Below, in pieces: positions 1 to 5,175 of a DNA stretch of 5,175 nucleotides. The stretch covers positions 1 through 5,175 of the forward strand of contig JAQGMX010000092.1 of the NCBI GenBank assembly GCA_028292145.1, given 5' to 3'. A model generated the notes under the pieces. It did no database searches. It saw only the letters and a list, made by a program, of their open reading frames with translations, and had not been told where the DNA came from. Numbering within the stretch: the stretch's first letter is position 1; each line of letters begins with the position of its first letter. A program made the position numbers and the translations under genes. The DNA comes from Variovorax sp. Lineage in GTDB: Bacteria; Pseudomonadota; Gammaproteobacteria; Burkholderiales; Burkholderiaceae_C.

Positions 1-826
1 CCATGCCGACCGTACCGCGTCCGTAGGGCGGGTAGCGGTTCGCAATGGCGACCACTTCCTGCATGATGGTGGTGGCGACCTGGAGCGCGTCGCGGCGCAG
101 GCCCATCGGGGTCGGACCGGCGTGCGCTTCCATGCCGCTGACGGTGCAGTCGTACCAGGACAGGCCCATCACGGCGGGCACCACGCCGATCACCTTGTCG
201 GCGTCTTCGAGTACCGGGCCCTGCTCGATGTGGGCTTCGAAATAGGCGCCGATCGGATGCTGGCCGGGTTCCTGCTCGCCGAGGTAGCCGATGCGTTCCA
301 GTTCCTCGCGCACGCTTTTGCCGTCGACGTCCTGCGCGGCATACGCCGTCTCGAGGCTGAAGGCGCCGCAGAAGACGCCCGAACCCATCATCACCGGCAC
401 GAAGCGCGAGCCTTCTTCATTCGTCCACACGCAGACTTCGAGCGGCGCGACGGTGCGGATGCTGGCGTCGTTCAGCGTGCGCAGCACTTCGAGGCCTGCA
501 AGCACGCCGTAGTTGCCGTCGAATTTGCCGCCGGTGGGCTGGGTGTCGATGTGGCTGCCGGTCGCGATGGCCGGCAGGCTTGCGTCGGTGCCGGCGCGGC
601 GCGCGAAGATGTTGCCGATGGCGTCGACACGCACCGTGCAGCCGGCCTCTTCGATCCAGCGCACGAAGAGTTCGCGGCCCTGGCGGTCGAGATCGGTCAA
701 TGCGAGCCGGCAGACGCCGCCCTTATCGGTTGCGCCGATCTCGGCGAGTTCCATCAGCGATGCCCAGAGGCGTTTCGAGTCGATGGAGAGCTGGGCTGAA
801 GCGGGGGGAAGCACGGTGGAGTTCAT
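1..826 (-). CDS. Zn-dependent M20 amidohydrolase, hydantoinase/carbamoylase (AllC-like) family, C-terminus cut by window edge
   Basis: The first 275 residues are visible; family members are usually about 410-420, so roughly 140 C-terminal residues lie beyond the left edge. Members of this M20 branch are cytosolic two-metal enzymes that hydrolyse N-carbamoyl-L-amino acids, beta-ureidopropionate or allantoate. Visible family motifs are TGSHIDT (residues 89-95, metal ligand H92), GGKFDG (99-104, bridging D103), WTNEEGSRF (134-142, catalytic E137 and ligand E138), EAHIEQGPVLE (197-207, ligand H199) and the dimerisation-domain motif AHAGPTPM (234-241). The last metal ligand would be in the missing part. 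The ATG at 826 is chosen because the conserved N-terminal segment around RLWASLMELAEIGAT begins soon after it and no in-frame start lies upstream before the gltL stop. No Shine-Dalgarno sequence is visible before it. It follows gltL by 80 bases on the same strand. Family assignment is secure; the substrate cannot be told from the sequence. Confidence 0.93.
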   Translation of the reverse strand, partial: MNSTVLPPASAQLSIDSKRLWASLMELAEIGATDKGGVCRLALTDLDRQGRELFVRWIEEAGCTVRVDAIGNIFARRAGTDASLPAIATGSHIDTQPTGGKFDGNYGVLAGLEVLRTLNDASIRTVAPLEVCVWTNEEGSRFVPVMMGSGVFCGAFSLETAYAAQDVDGKSVREELERIGYLGEQEPGQHPIGAYFEAHIEQGPVLEDADKVIGVVPAVMGLSWYDCTVSGMEAHAGPTPMGLRRDALQVATTIMQEVVAIANRYPPYGRGTVGM

Positions 827-873
827 GACTGAATCGCAGCAGAAACCGTGCCCGTCGTCAGCCTTGTCGAGTC

Positions 874-904
874 CGCCAAGACTTGTTCGGCATTGGTCTT
901 GGCG
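874..904 (-). other. 9-bp perfect inverted repeat (hairpin) just after gltL stop
   Basis: Arms 874-882 (CGCCAAGAC) and 896-904 (GTCTTGGCG) are perfectly complementary, with a 13-base loop. In the transcript the hairpin begins two bases after the gltL stop codon. No U tract follows, so it is not a classical intrinsic terminator. It may protect the 3' end of the gltIJKL message from exonucleases, or weaken read-through into the hydrolase gene. The structure is seen; the role is inference. Confidence 0.55.
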
Positions 905-906
905 CT

Positions 907-1656
907 TCAGTGCTGCAGGATCTTGTTCAGGAATTCCTTCGTCCGCGGCTGACGGTTCTCGGGATGGTTGAAGAACTCGTCCTTCTGGCAGTCTTCCAGG
1001 ATCCGGCCGCCGACGTCGATGAAGATCACGCGGCTCGCGACCTTGCGTGCGAAAGCCATCTCGTGCGTGACCACCATCATGGTCATGCCTTCCTTCGCCA
1101 GCGTGACCATCACGTCGAGCACTTCCCCGACCATCTCGGGATCGAGCGCGGATGTGGGTTCGTCGAACAGCATGACCATCGGGTCCATCGAGAGCGCACG
1201 GGCGATCGCCACGCGCTGCTGCTGACCGCCTGACAGCTGACCCGGGAACTTGTCCTTGTGCGCCATCAGGCCCACGCGGTCGAGCATCTTCAGGCCGCGG
1301 GTCTTGGCTTCGGCGGCGCTGCGGCCGAGCACCTTGATCTGCGCGATCGTCAGGTTCTCGGTCACCGAGAGGTGCGGGAACAGCTCGAAGTGCTGGAACA
1401 CCATGCCGACCTTGGAGCGAAGCTTCGGCAGGTTCGTCTTGGGGTCGTGCAGGGCGATTCCGTTGACGGTGATCTCGCCCTTCTGGAAAGGCTCGAGCGC
1501 GTTCACGGTCTTGATAAGCGTGGACTTGCCGGAACCCGACGGACCGCAGACCACGACCACGTCGCCCTTCGAGATGCTGACGGAGCATTCGTTGAGCACC
1601 TGGACCGGGCCATACCACTTGGAAACGTTTTTGATTTCGATCATTTTTTCGGACAT
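907..1656 (-). CDS. gltL: Glutamate/aspartate ABC importer, ATP-binding protein GltL
   Basis: This 249-residue cytoplasmic ATPase powers acidic amino acid uptake by pairing with the GltJ/GltK permeases. All ABC motifs are intact: Walker A GPSGSGKST (residues 38-46), Q-loop Q88 in VFQHFELFPH, signature LSGGQQQR (141-148), Walker B VMLFDEP (161-167, D165/E166), D-loop SALD (169-172) and switch H198. The FELFPHL region and overall length are typical of polar amino acid uptake ATPases (E. coli GltL is about 241 residues). A GGAG Shine-Dalgarno at 1663-1666 lies six bases before the ATG at 1656, which favours this start over the Met four codons later. It starts 12 bases after the gltK stop and is the last transporter gene. 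GlnQ-type ATPases look very similar, so the substrate assignment rests on the neighbouring gltI, gltJ and gltK. Confidence 0.95.
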   Translation of the reverse strand: MSEKMIEIKNVSKWYGPVQVLNECSVSISKGDVVVVCGPSGSGKSTLIKTVNALEPFQKGEITVNGIALHDPKTNLPKLRSKVGMVFQHFELFPHLSVTENLTIAQIKVLGRSAAEAKTRGLKMLDRVGLMAHKDKFPGQLSGGQQQRVAIARALSMDPMVMLFDEPTSALDPEMVGEVLDVMVTLAKEGMTMMVVTHEMAFARKVASRVIFIDVGGRILEDCQKDEFFNHPENRQPRTKEFLNKILQH

Positions 1657-1662
1657 GTTTCT

Positions 1663-1666
1663 CTCC
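1663..1666 (-). promoter_or_regulatory. Ribosome binding site of gltL
   Basis: Minus-strand GGAG with a six-base spacer to the ATG at 1656. The alternative ATG at 1644 would have an 18-base spacer, so this site decides the start. Confidence 0.75.
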
Positions 1667-1668
1667 GG

Positions 1669-2337
1669 TCAGCGAATGATGGCGATCTTCTTGTGCAGGC
1701 GCTTGACCATGTATGACAGCGCGTAGCACATGACGAAATAGACGACGGCAGCCAGCAGGTAAGCCTCGATCGGGCGACCGTAGTTCTTGCCAGCGGTCTC
1801 AATGCCCTTGAGCAGGTCGTAGGCGCCAATGGCGTAGACCAGCGAGGTGTCCTGGAACAGGATGATGGTCTGCGTGAGCAGCACCGGCAGCATGTTGCGG
1901 AAAGCCTGCGGCAGCACGATCAGCTTCATGTTCTGGCCGTAGGTCATGCCCACCGCCATGCCTGCATTCACCTGCCCGCGCGGGATCGACTGGATGCCCG
2001 CGCGCATGATTTCGCTGAAGTAAGCCGCCTCGAAGGCAATGAAGGTGATCACGGCAGACCACTCGGCACCGATGGGCCTTCCGATGAAGAACGGCACCAG
2101 CAGGAAGAAGCCCAGGATCACCATCACCAGCGGAATGCTGCGCATCCCGTTGACGTAGATGGCGGCAGGCGCGTCCAGCCACTTCTTGCCGGACAGGCGC
2201 ATGAGCGCCAGCACGGTGCCGAAGATCACGCCGCCGATGGTGGCGACGATGGTCAGGATCACGCTGAAGTACAGGCCGTTCAGGACGAACTTGCTGACGA
2301 CGTCCCAGCTATAGAACGAAAAATCGAGATTCGACAT
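1669..2337 (-). CDS. gltK: Glutamate/aspartate ABC importer, inner-membrane permease GltK
   Basis: This is a 222-residue permease (E. coli GltK is about 224) of the polar amino acid (HisMQ-type) family; with GltJ it forms the transmembrane channel. Hydrophobic segments lie near residues 17-46, 66-86, 93-110, 146-172 and 191-212. The cytoplasmic EAA loop that docks onto the ATPase runs from about E103 to P143, with SEIMRAGIQSIPRGQ followed by G130 and IVLPQAFRNMLP. The stretches RSIPLVMVIL and LLTQTIILFQDTSLVYAI closely match those I recall from E. coli GltK, which supports K rather than J. The start at 2337 has a strong GGAGGT site seven bases upstream, whereas an in-frame Met 16 codons earlier would overlap gltJ. 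The gltJ stop is only one base away, so translation is probably coupled. Confidence 0.95.
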   Translation of the reverse strand: MSNLDFSFYSWDVVSKFVLNGLYFSVILTIVATIGGVIFGTVLALMRLSGKKWLDAPAAIYVNGMRSIPLVMVILGFFLLVPFFIGRPIGAEWSAVITFIAFEAAYFSEIMRAGIQSIPRGQVNAGMAVGMTYGQNMKLIVLPQAFRNMLPVLLTQTIILFQDTSLVYAIGAYDLLKGIETAGKNYGRPIEAYLLAAVVYFVMCYALSYMVKRLHKKIAIIR

Positions 2338-2338
2338 G

Positions 2339-3070
2339 TCAGTGACCTCCGCCGCCGGATGCGGAAACGATGAAGCCCGGCACACGTGTGCGCTTCTCGA
2401 TGAAAGCCATGATCCGGTTGATCGTGAAGGCCGAGATCACGTAGAGCGCCGTGACACCGAGGAACATCTCGATCGGCCGGGAAGTCTCTTCGCTCGACTG
2501 GATGAAGAACATCGTGAGTTCCGACACCGAAACGGCGAAGGCCACCGACGAGTTCTTGAAGATGTTCATCGTCTCGCTCGTGAGCGGCGGGATGATGATG
2601 CGGTACGCCATCGGCAGGATGACGTAGCGGTAGTACTGGAACGTGGTGAAACCCACGGCCATGCCCGCATAGCGCTGGCCCTTGGGCAGCGCCTGGATGC
2701 CCGAGCGCACCTGCTCGGCGATCCGTGCGGAAGTGAAGAAGCCCAATGCAAGCACCACCAGCACGAAGCTGGGGACGTCCTTCATCACCGGGATCAGCGC
2801 CGGGATGACGTGGTACCAGAGAAATATCTGGACCAGCAGCGGGATGTTGCGAAACAACTCGACCCATGCATTGCCCAGCCGTGTCAGCCACGGGCTGTCG
2901 GGCAAGGTGCGGATGATGCCGACCAGCGACCCGAGGACGAGCGCCACGATCAGCGCCAGCAACGACACGGACACGGTCCAGCCCCAGGCCGACAGCATCC
3001 ACTCCCAATAGGTCGGGTACTTCCCGCCCGGGTCTTGCAAGAAGACCTGCCAATCCCAATTCGATCCCAT
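2339..3070 (-). CDS. gltJ: Glutamate/aspartate ABC importer, inner-membrane permease GltJ
   Basis: This 243-residue permease (E. coli GltJ is about 246) is the partner of GltK. It starts with the family-typical NWDWQVFLQ segment and has hydrophobic stretches near residues 29-52, 74-95, 100-116, 172-192 and 203-222. The VELFRNIPLLVQ motif (70-81) is highly characteristic. The EAA loop is seen as EQVRSGIQALPKGQ (119-132), then G140 and ILP (151-153), leading into PPLTSETMNIFKNS. An AAGGAG site at 3077-3082 lies six bases before the ATG at 3070. The C-terminus ends in a run of four glycines and a histidine; the codons for the last two glycines are also the gltK ribosome binding site. It follows gltI after a 100-base gap with a terminator-like hairpin. 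Confidence 0.95.
   Translation of the reverse strand: MGSNWDWQVFLQDPGGKYPTYWEWMLSAWGWTVSVSLLALIVALVLGSLVGIIRTLPDSPWLTRLGNAWVELFRNIPLLVQIFLWYHVIPALIPVMKDVPSFVLVVLALGFFTSARIAEQVRSGIQALPKGQRYAGMAVGFTTFQYYRYVILPMAYRIIIPPLTSETMNIFKNSSVAFAVSVSELTMFFIQSSEETSRPIEMFLGVTALYVISAFTINRIMAFIEKRTRVPGFIVSASGGGGH
2345..2350 (-). promoter_or_regulatory. Ribosome binding site of gltK, inside the gltJ coding end
   Basis: A full GGAGGT sits within the last codons of gltJ (Gly-Gly before His and stop), seven bases before the gltK ATG at 2337. It fixes the gltK start and, with the one-base gap between genes, suggests translational coupling. Confidence 0.85.
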
Positions 3071-3114
3071 CGGGCTCTCCTTCGTATCGTCGATTTGTTT
3101 TTATTCGCTGCCGG

Positions 3115-3148
3115 AAAACAAACGCCCGCCGGATGGGGCGGGCGTTTG
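3115..3148 (-). terminator. Terminator-like hairpin between gltI and gltJ
   Basis: A perfect 12-bp GC-rich stem has arms at 3119-3130 and 3137-3148 with a 6-base loop. In the transcript it starts 22 bases after the gltI stop and is followed directly by four U residues (3118-3115), then CC. The stem is strong but the U tract is short, so partial termination is likely. Hairpins after binding-protein genes in ABC operons are known to give more binding protein than membrane components, by attenuation or by stabilising the upstream mRNA. gltJ still lies downstream on the same strand with its own ribosome binding site. Confidence 0.8.
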
Positions 3149-3170
3149 CTTCATGGCGGCCCCGCGAGAA

Positions 3171-4067
3171 TTACTTTTTCGCGTAGTCTTCCATTGGCTT
3201 GTCGTTCGGGTTGGCCCATGCAGCCTTGGTCGCGTCCGAGAGCGGCAGTCCGATCTTCACGTTGGCTGGCGGGATGGCCTGAATGAACCACTTGTCCCAC
3301 AGCTTGGCCAGGTCGCCGTTCTTGATCTGCGCCTTGATGCTGTCGTCGACAGCCTTTTTGAAAGCCGGGTCGTCCTTGCGGATCATGATCGCAATCGGTT
3401 CCACGCTCAACACTTCGCCGACCAGCTTGTAATCGGCAGGCGACTTGGACTTGGCGATGTTCGAAGCCAGGATGGAACCGTCCATCACGAACGCATCGGC
3501 GCGGCCGGATTCGAGCAGCAGGAAGCTGTCCGAATGGTCCTTGCCATAGAGCTCCTTGAAGTCCAGACCGGTGGCGCGCTCGTTCTTGCGCAGCGTCTGA
3601 ACCGACGTGGTGCCGGTGGTCGTGGCGATGGTCTTGCCGGCGAGGTCCTTGATGCCGGTGATGCCGGAGTTGGCCTTGACCGCAATACGCACTTCCTCGA
3701 CATAGGTCGTGACGGCGAAGGACACGTCCTTGGCGCGGGTGGCGTTATTGGTGGTCGAGCCGCATTCGAGGTCGACGGTGCCGTTCTGGACGAGCGGCAC
3801 GCGGTTCTGCGAGGTCACCGGCTGGTACTTGGTCTCGAGCTTCTTGCCAAGGGTCTTTTCGAGGTCCTTGATGATGTTCGCGCAGACGTCGTAATGGAAG
3901 CCGGTGTATTGGCCATTGCCCAAGGTGTACGACAGGCCCGACGACTCGCGCACGCCTTCTGTGATGACGCCGGAAGCCTTGATCTTGGCCAGGGTGTCAT
4001 TGGCTTGCGCGAAGGCGCCGCCCACGGCCAGCGCCGAAATGGCCAGCGCCAGTATTTGCTTCTTCAT
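3171..4067 (-). CDS. gltI: Periplasmic glutamate/aspartate-binding protein GltI
   Basis: This 298-residue solute-binding protein of the polar amino acid family (SBP family 3) captures glutamate/aspartate in the periplasm and delivers it to GltJK. A classic signal peptide is visible: MKK, a hydrophobic core (residues 5-17), then AFA before Q21 as the probable cleavage site. There is no lipobox, so it should be soluble. Diagnostic stretches are TSQNRVPLVQNGTVDLECG (85-103) followed by STTNN, then TTTGTTS (149-155), KDHSDSF (176-182), LESGRADAF (185-193), RKDDPAFKK (230-238) and KWFIQAIPP (259-267). These match E. coli GltI as I recall it. The frame stays open for 45 codons upstream, but the start at 4067 is favoured by the signal peptide and an AGGAG site at 4076-4080. 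It is the first gene of the transporter block. A related specificity such as glutamine cannot be fully excluded. Confidence 0.95.
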   Translation of the reverse strand: MKKQILALAISALAVGGAFAQANDTLAKIKASGVITEGVRESSGLSYTLGNGQYTGFHYDVCANIIKDLEKTLGKKLETKYQPVTSQNRVPLVQNGTVDLECGSTTNNATRAKDVSFAVTTYVEEVRIAVKANSGITGIKDLAGKTIATTTGTTSVQTLRKNERATGLDFKELYGKDHSDSFLLLESGRADAFVMDGSILASNIAKSKSPADYKLVGEVLSVEPIAIMIRKDDPAFKKAVDDSIKAQIKNGDLAKLWDKWFIQAIPPANVKIGLPLSDATKAAWANPNDKPMEDYAKK

Positions 4068-4075
4068 AAGGAAAA

Positions 4076-4080
4076 CTCCT
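4076..4080 (-). promoter_or_regulatory. Ribosome binding site of gltI
   Basis: Minus-strand AGGAG with an eight-base spacer to the ATG at 4067. It selects the signal-peptide start over Met codons further upstream in the same open frame. Confidence 0.85.
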
Positions 4081-4101
4081 GAGTTAGAGATACACAACGG
4101 A

Positions 4102-4130
4102 ATTCTAGACATGCAGATTTGCGGGAAAAC
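4102..4130 (-). promoter_or_regulatory. Candidate sigma-70 promoter of gltI (proximal)
   Basis: A minus-strand TAGAAT (4102-4107, five of six to TATAAT) forms a good -10 box. At 16-17 bases upstream only a poor -35 is present (TTTTCC at 4124-4129 or GTTTTC at 4125-4130). The implied start near 4095 gives a leader of about 28 bases ending in a good ribosome binding site. A strong -10 with a weak -35 and repeats immediately upstream is what an activator-dependent promoter looks like. This is inference from sequence only. Confidence 0.45.
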
Positions 4131-4134
4131 CCGC
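4121..4134 (-). repeat. 5-bp palindrome GCGGG-AAAA-CCCGC over the candidate -35 region
   Basis: Arms 4121-4125 and 4130-4134 are perfectly complementary with a four-base spacer. The element overlaps the weak -35 box of the proximal promoter candidate, a position suited to an operator. If transcribed from further upstream it would form a small hairpin, but no U tract follows. Confidence 0.4.
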
Positions 4135-4140
4135 CCCATC

Positions 4141-4200
4141 CTGGTGCATTTTCGCACCATGTCACGACGCCAGATGCACCAGCCAGTAAAGGATTGGTGC
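4141..4200. repeat. Cluster of four TGGTGC/GCACCA half-sites upstream of gltI
   Basis: The hexamer occurs at 4142-4147 (+), 4154-4159 (-), 4176-4181 (-) and 4195-4200 (+). The first two form an inverted pair with a 6-base spacer, the last two one with a 13-base spacer. The first and third are extended to a 9-base match (CTGGTGCAT at 4141-4149 and its complement at 4174-4182). The cluster lies at about -47 to -105 relative to the proximal promoter candidate, the usual place for activator binding. The spacing does not fit a textbook LysR box (T-N11-A). A binding role is inference. Confidence 0.5.
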
Positions 4201-4288
4201 AATGGACCGAATTCACGTTATCGCAGGTTACTTAGCAGTCTTTGTGCCTGAATGCCTTTGTGTGACACCCGCAAAGAACTGCGCGGAC

Positions 4289-4316
4289 TTTATGCAAACA
4301 AATTCACACATGCCAA
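4289..4316 (-). promoter_or_regulatory. Candidate sigma-70 promoter, distal
   Basis: Minus-strand TTGGCA (4311-4316, five of six to TTGACA) is 16 bases from CATAAA (4289-4294, four of six to TATAAT). It would give a leader of about 215 bases for gltI. It matches the -35 better than the proximal candidate, but the long leader makes it a second choice. Both promoters could be used. Confidence 0.3.
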
Positions 4317-4322
4317 TGCCTT

Positions 4323-4338
4323 ATGCGGTCTTCCGCAT
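4323..4338 (-). repeat. 6-bp palindrome downstream of the LysR stop
   Basis: Arms ATGCGG (4323-4328) and CCGCAT (4333-4338) with a four-base loop lie 37 bases after the stop codon. The stem is short and the following transcript is AAGG, so it is at best a weak terminator; it could also be a protein-binding site. Confidence 0.35.
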
Positions 4339-4375
4339 GCGCCTTCGTCATAGTTACAGGATCTCAGGGAAAACG

Positions 4376-5175
4376 CTACTGCGCCGGTGGCTGGGTTTCG
4401 ACTAGGTAATCCCACAGTGCGTCGACCACGCGATCGGAAGCCGGCGAGCTCCGGTCGTCGGCGCGTTTGACGCCCGCTGCCTTGACGGTCTTGGCCGGCA
4501 TCTTGGTCGAAGGCGGAAGCGGCCGTTCCCGGTAAGCGCGGATTTCCATGGTCGCTTCCAGACTGTCGATCTCCGGTGGCAGCGCGCTCACCAGCCGCCG
4601 CGCCTTCACATCCTTGCGCACCGCATTCTGCGGCAGGAAAGCGATGCCATGTCCCTCGAGCGCCATCGCCTTGAGCCCCTCCGACATGTCGGTTTCGTAG
4701 ATGCGGTCGAGGTGGATCGCGACTTTCGAATCCTTGATCAACTGGTCGACGACCCCGCTGAGATACGCGCCCGGCGCATAGCCCAGGTATGGCAAGGGCC
4801 GTCCCGGGCGACCTGGCAAGCGATAACGCGGCGCGCCGTCGGAATCGGGCTTCACCCACGGCGCCACGACCTCGCTGCCCAGCCGGACCATCTCGTAGCG
4901 GTTGGTATCGAGCTGCAGCGGTTGCGAAGGATGGTGGTACGCGATCAGCAGGTCACAGCTGCCCTCGACCAGCCGAAGCACGGCGTCATGCACATTCAGT
5001 GCGATCAACCGGCTCTTGAGCGGCCCGAAGTGCTCACGCAACTGGGTGGCCCAGGCCGGGAAGAAAGTGAACGCCAGCGTGTGTGGCACGGCGAACTCGA
5101 TCACGTCGTGCGACGTCGTCGAATGGCCGCGCAGCATCGCCCGCGTGCTCTGCAAGCCCTGCAGCATCTCGATGG
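4376..5175 (-). CDS. LysR-family transcriptional regulator, HypT/YjiE-like effector domain, N-terminus beyond window
   Basis: About 266 C-terminal residues are visible; the winged helix-turn-helix (about the first 60-90 residues) lies past the right edge, so the ATG at 5165-5167 is internal. The visible part starts in the linker helix and covers the effector-binding domain: FAVPHTLAFTFFPAW begins the first subdomain, then LRLVEGSCDLLIAYHHP, LPYLGYAPGAYLSGVV and MSEGLKAMALEGHGIAFLP. The last stretch is the LysR hallmark, and the layout resembles E. coli HypT (YjiE) as I remember it. Family membership is clear, the subgroup less so. Before the final VVDALWDYL helix there is an unusual Pro/Lys/Arg-rich segment of about 30 residues (nt 4430-4522). 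The gene is in tandem upstream of gltI, making it a likely but unproven regulator of the transporter. No strong terminator follows, so read-through into gltI is possible. Confidence 0.9.
   Translation of the reverse strand, partial: IEMLQGLQSTRAMLRGHSTTSHDVIEFAVPHTLAFTFFPAWATQLREHFGPLKSRLIALNVHDAVLRLVEGSCDLLIAYHHPSQPLQLDTNRYEMVRLGSEVVAPWVKPDSDGAPRYRLPGRPGRPLPYLGYAPGAYLSGVVDQLIKDSKVAIHLDRIYETDMSEGLKAMALEGHGIAFLPQNAVRKDVKARRLVSALPPEIDSLEATMEIRAYRERPLPPSTKMPAKTVKAAGVKRADDRSSPASDRVVDALWDYLVETQPPAQ

Larger units (their letters stand above)
4068..4375. other. 308-base non-coding control region between the LysR gene and gltI
   Basis: No credible gene lies here. It is visibly richer in A and T than the flanking genes and holds, in transcription order, a small dyad after the LysR stop (4323-4338), a possible distal promoter (4289-4316), two CACAAAG repeats (4240-4246 and 4256-4262), the TGGTGC cluster, the GCGGG palindrome, the proximal promoter candidate and the gltI ribosome binding site. 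No strong intrinsic terminator separates the LysR gene from gltI. Confidence 0.7.

Noticed and set aside
122..799. Open frame of 225 codons on the plus strand
   Set aside because: It is antisense to the M20 hydrolase, whose conserved metal-binding motifs prove the minus-strand frame.
3083..3118. Separate promoter for gltJKL in the gltI-gltJ gap
   Set aside because: An A/T-rich GAATAAAAAC stretch is present on the minus strand, but no -35-like sequence lies at a suitable distance.
2336..3286. Open frame of 316 codons on the plus strand
   Set aside because: It is antisense to gltJ and the gltI end, His/Arg/Asp-rich with no recognisable domain, and opposite a strongly supported gene; long antisense frames are common in high-GC DNA.
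3153..4082. Open frame of 309 codons on the plus strand
   Set aside because: It mirrors gltI; composition (Val/Gly/Arg/Asp-rich) is typical of an antisense shadow and no family is recognised.
4142..4159. Sigma-54 (-24/-12) promoter in the minus-strand TGGTGCGAAAATGCA stretch
   Set aside because: The GG to GC spacing is nine bases rather than the required ten, and the stretch is better explained as an inverted repeat.
4068..4202. 45-codon N-terminal extension of gltI
   Set aside because: The frame is open, but the signal peptide and the AGGAG site both point to the ATG at 4067; the extension would bury the signal peptide and covers the promoter and repeat region.

Overview
The window is ordinary, high-GC, gene-dense chromosomal DNA from a proteobacterium. 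Protein sequence style, codon use and gene content suggest a betaproteobacterium of the Burkholderiales, most like the Comamonadaceae (for example Variovorax or relatives). That placement is a judgement from memory of these families, not a search result. All six genes lie on the minus strand, so transcription runs from high to low coordinates.

In transcription order: (1) a LysR-family regulator (4376 to the right edge), missing its N-terminal DNA-binding domain because the window ends; (2) a 308-base intergenic region rich in small inverted repeats, with a plausible promoter close to the next gene; (3) gltI, a periplasmic glutamate/aspartate-binding protein with a signal peptide; (4) a 100-base gap holding a strong hairpin with a short U tract; (5) gltJ and gltK, the two permeases, one base apart; (6) gltL, the ATPase, 12 bases further on; (7) an 80-base gap with a 9-bp hairpin just after the gltL stop; (8) a Zn-dependent M20 hydrolase of the hydantoinase/carbamoylase (AllC-like) family, cut by the left edge after 275 residues.

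Together gltIJKL encode a complete polar amino acid uptake (PAAT-type) ABC importer for acidic amino acids. GltI captures the substrate, GltJ and GltK form the channel, and GltL hydrolyses ATP. The hairpin between gltI and gltJ probably lets the binding protein be made in excess over the membrane parts. The tandem LysR gene is a natural candidate regulator. The hydrolase could release an amino acid from an N-carbamoyl or ureido compound, but its substrate and its membership of the transport operon are unproven.

I see no mobile element, CRISPR array, tRNA, rRNA or clearly new system. The observations most worth checking are the four-copy TGGTGC/GCACCA element upstream of gltI, the two intra-operon hairpins, the pairing of hydrolase with transporter, and a Pro/Lys-rich insertion in the LysR C-terminus.
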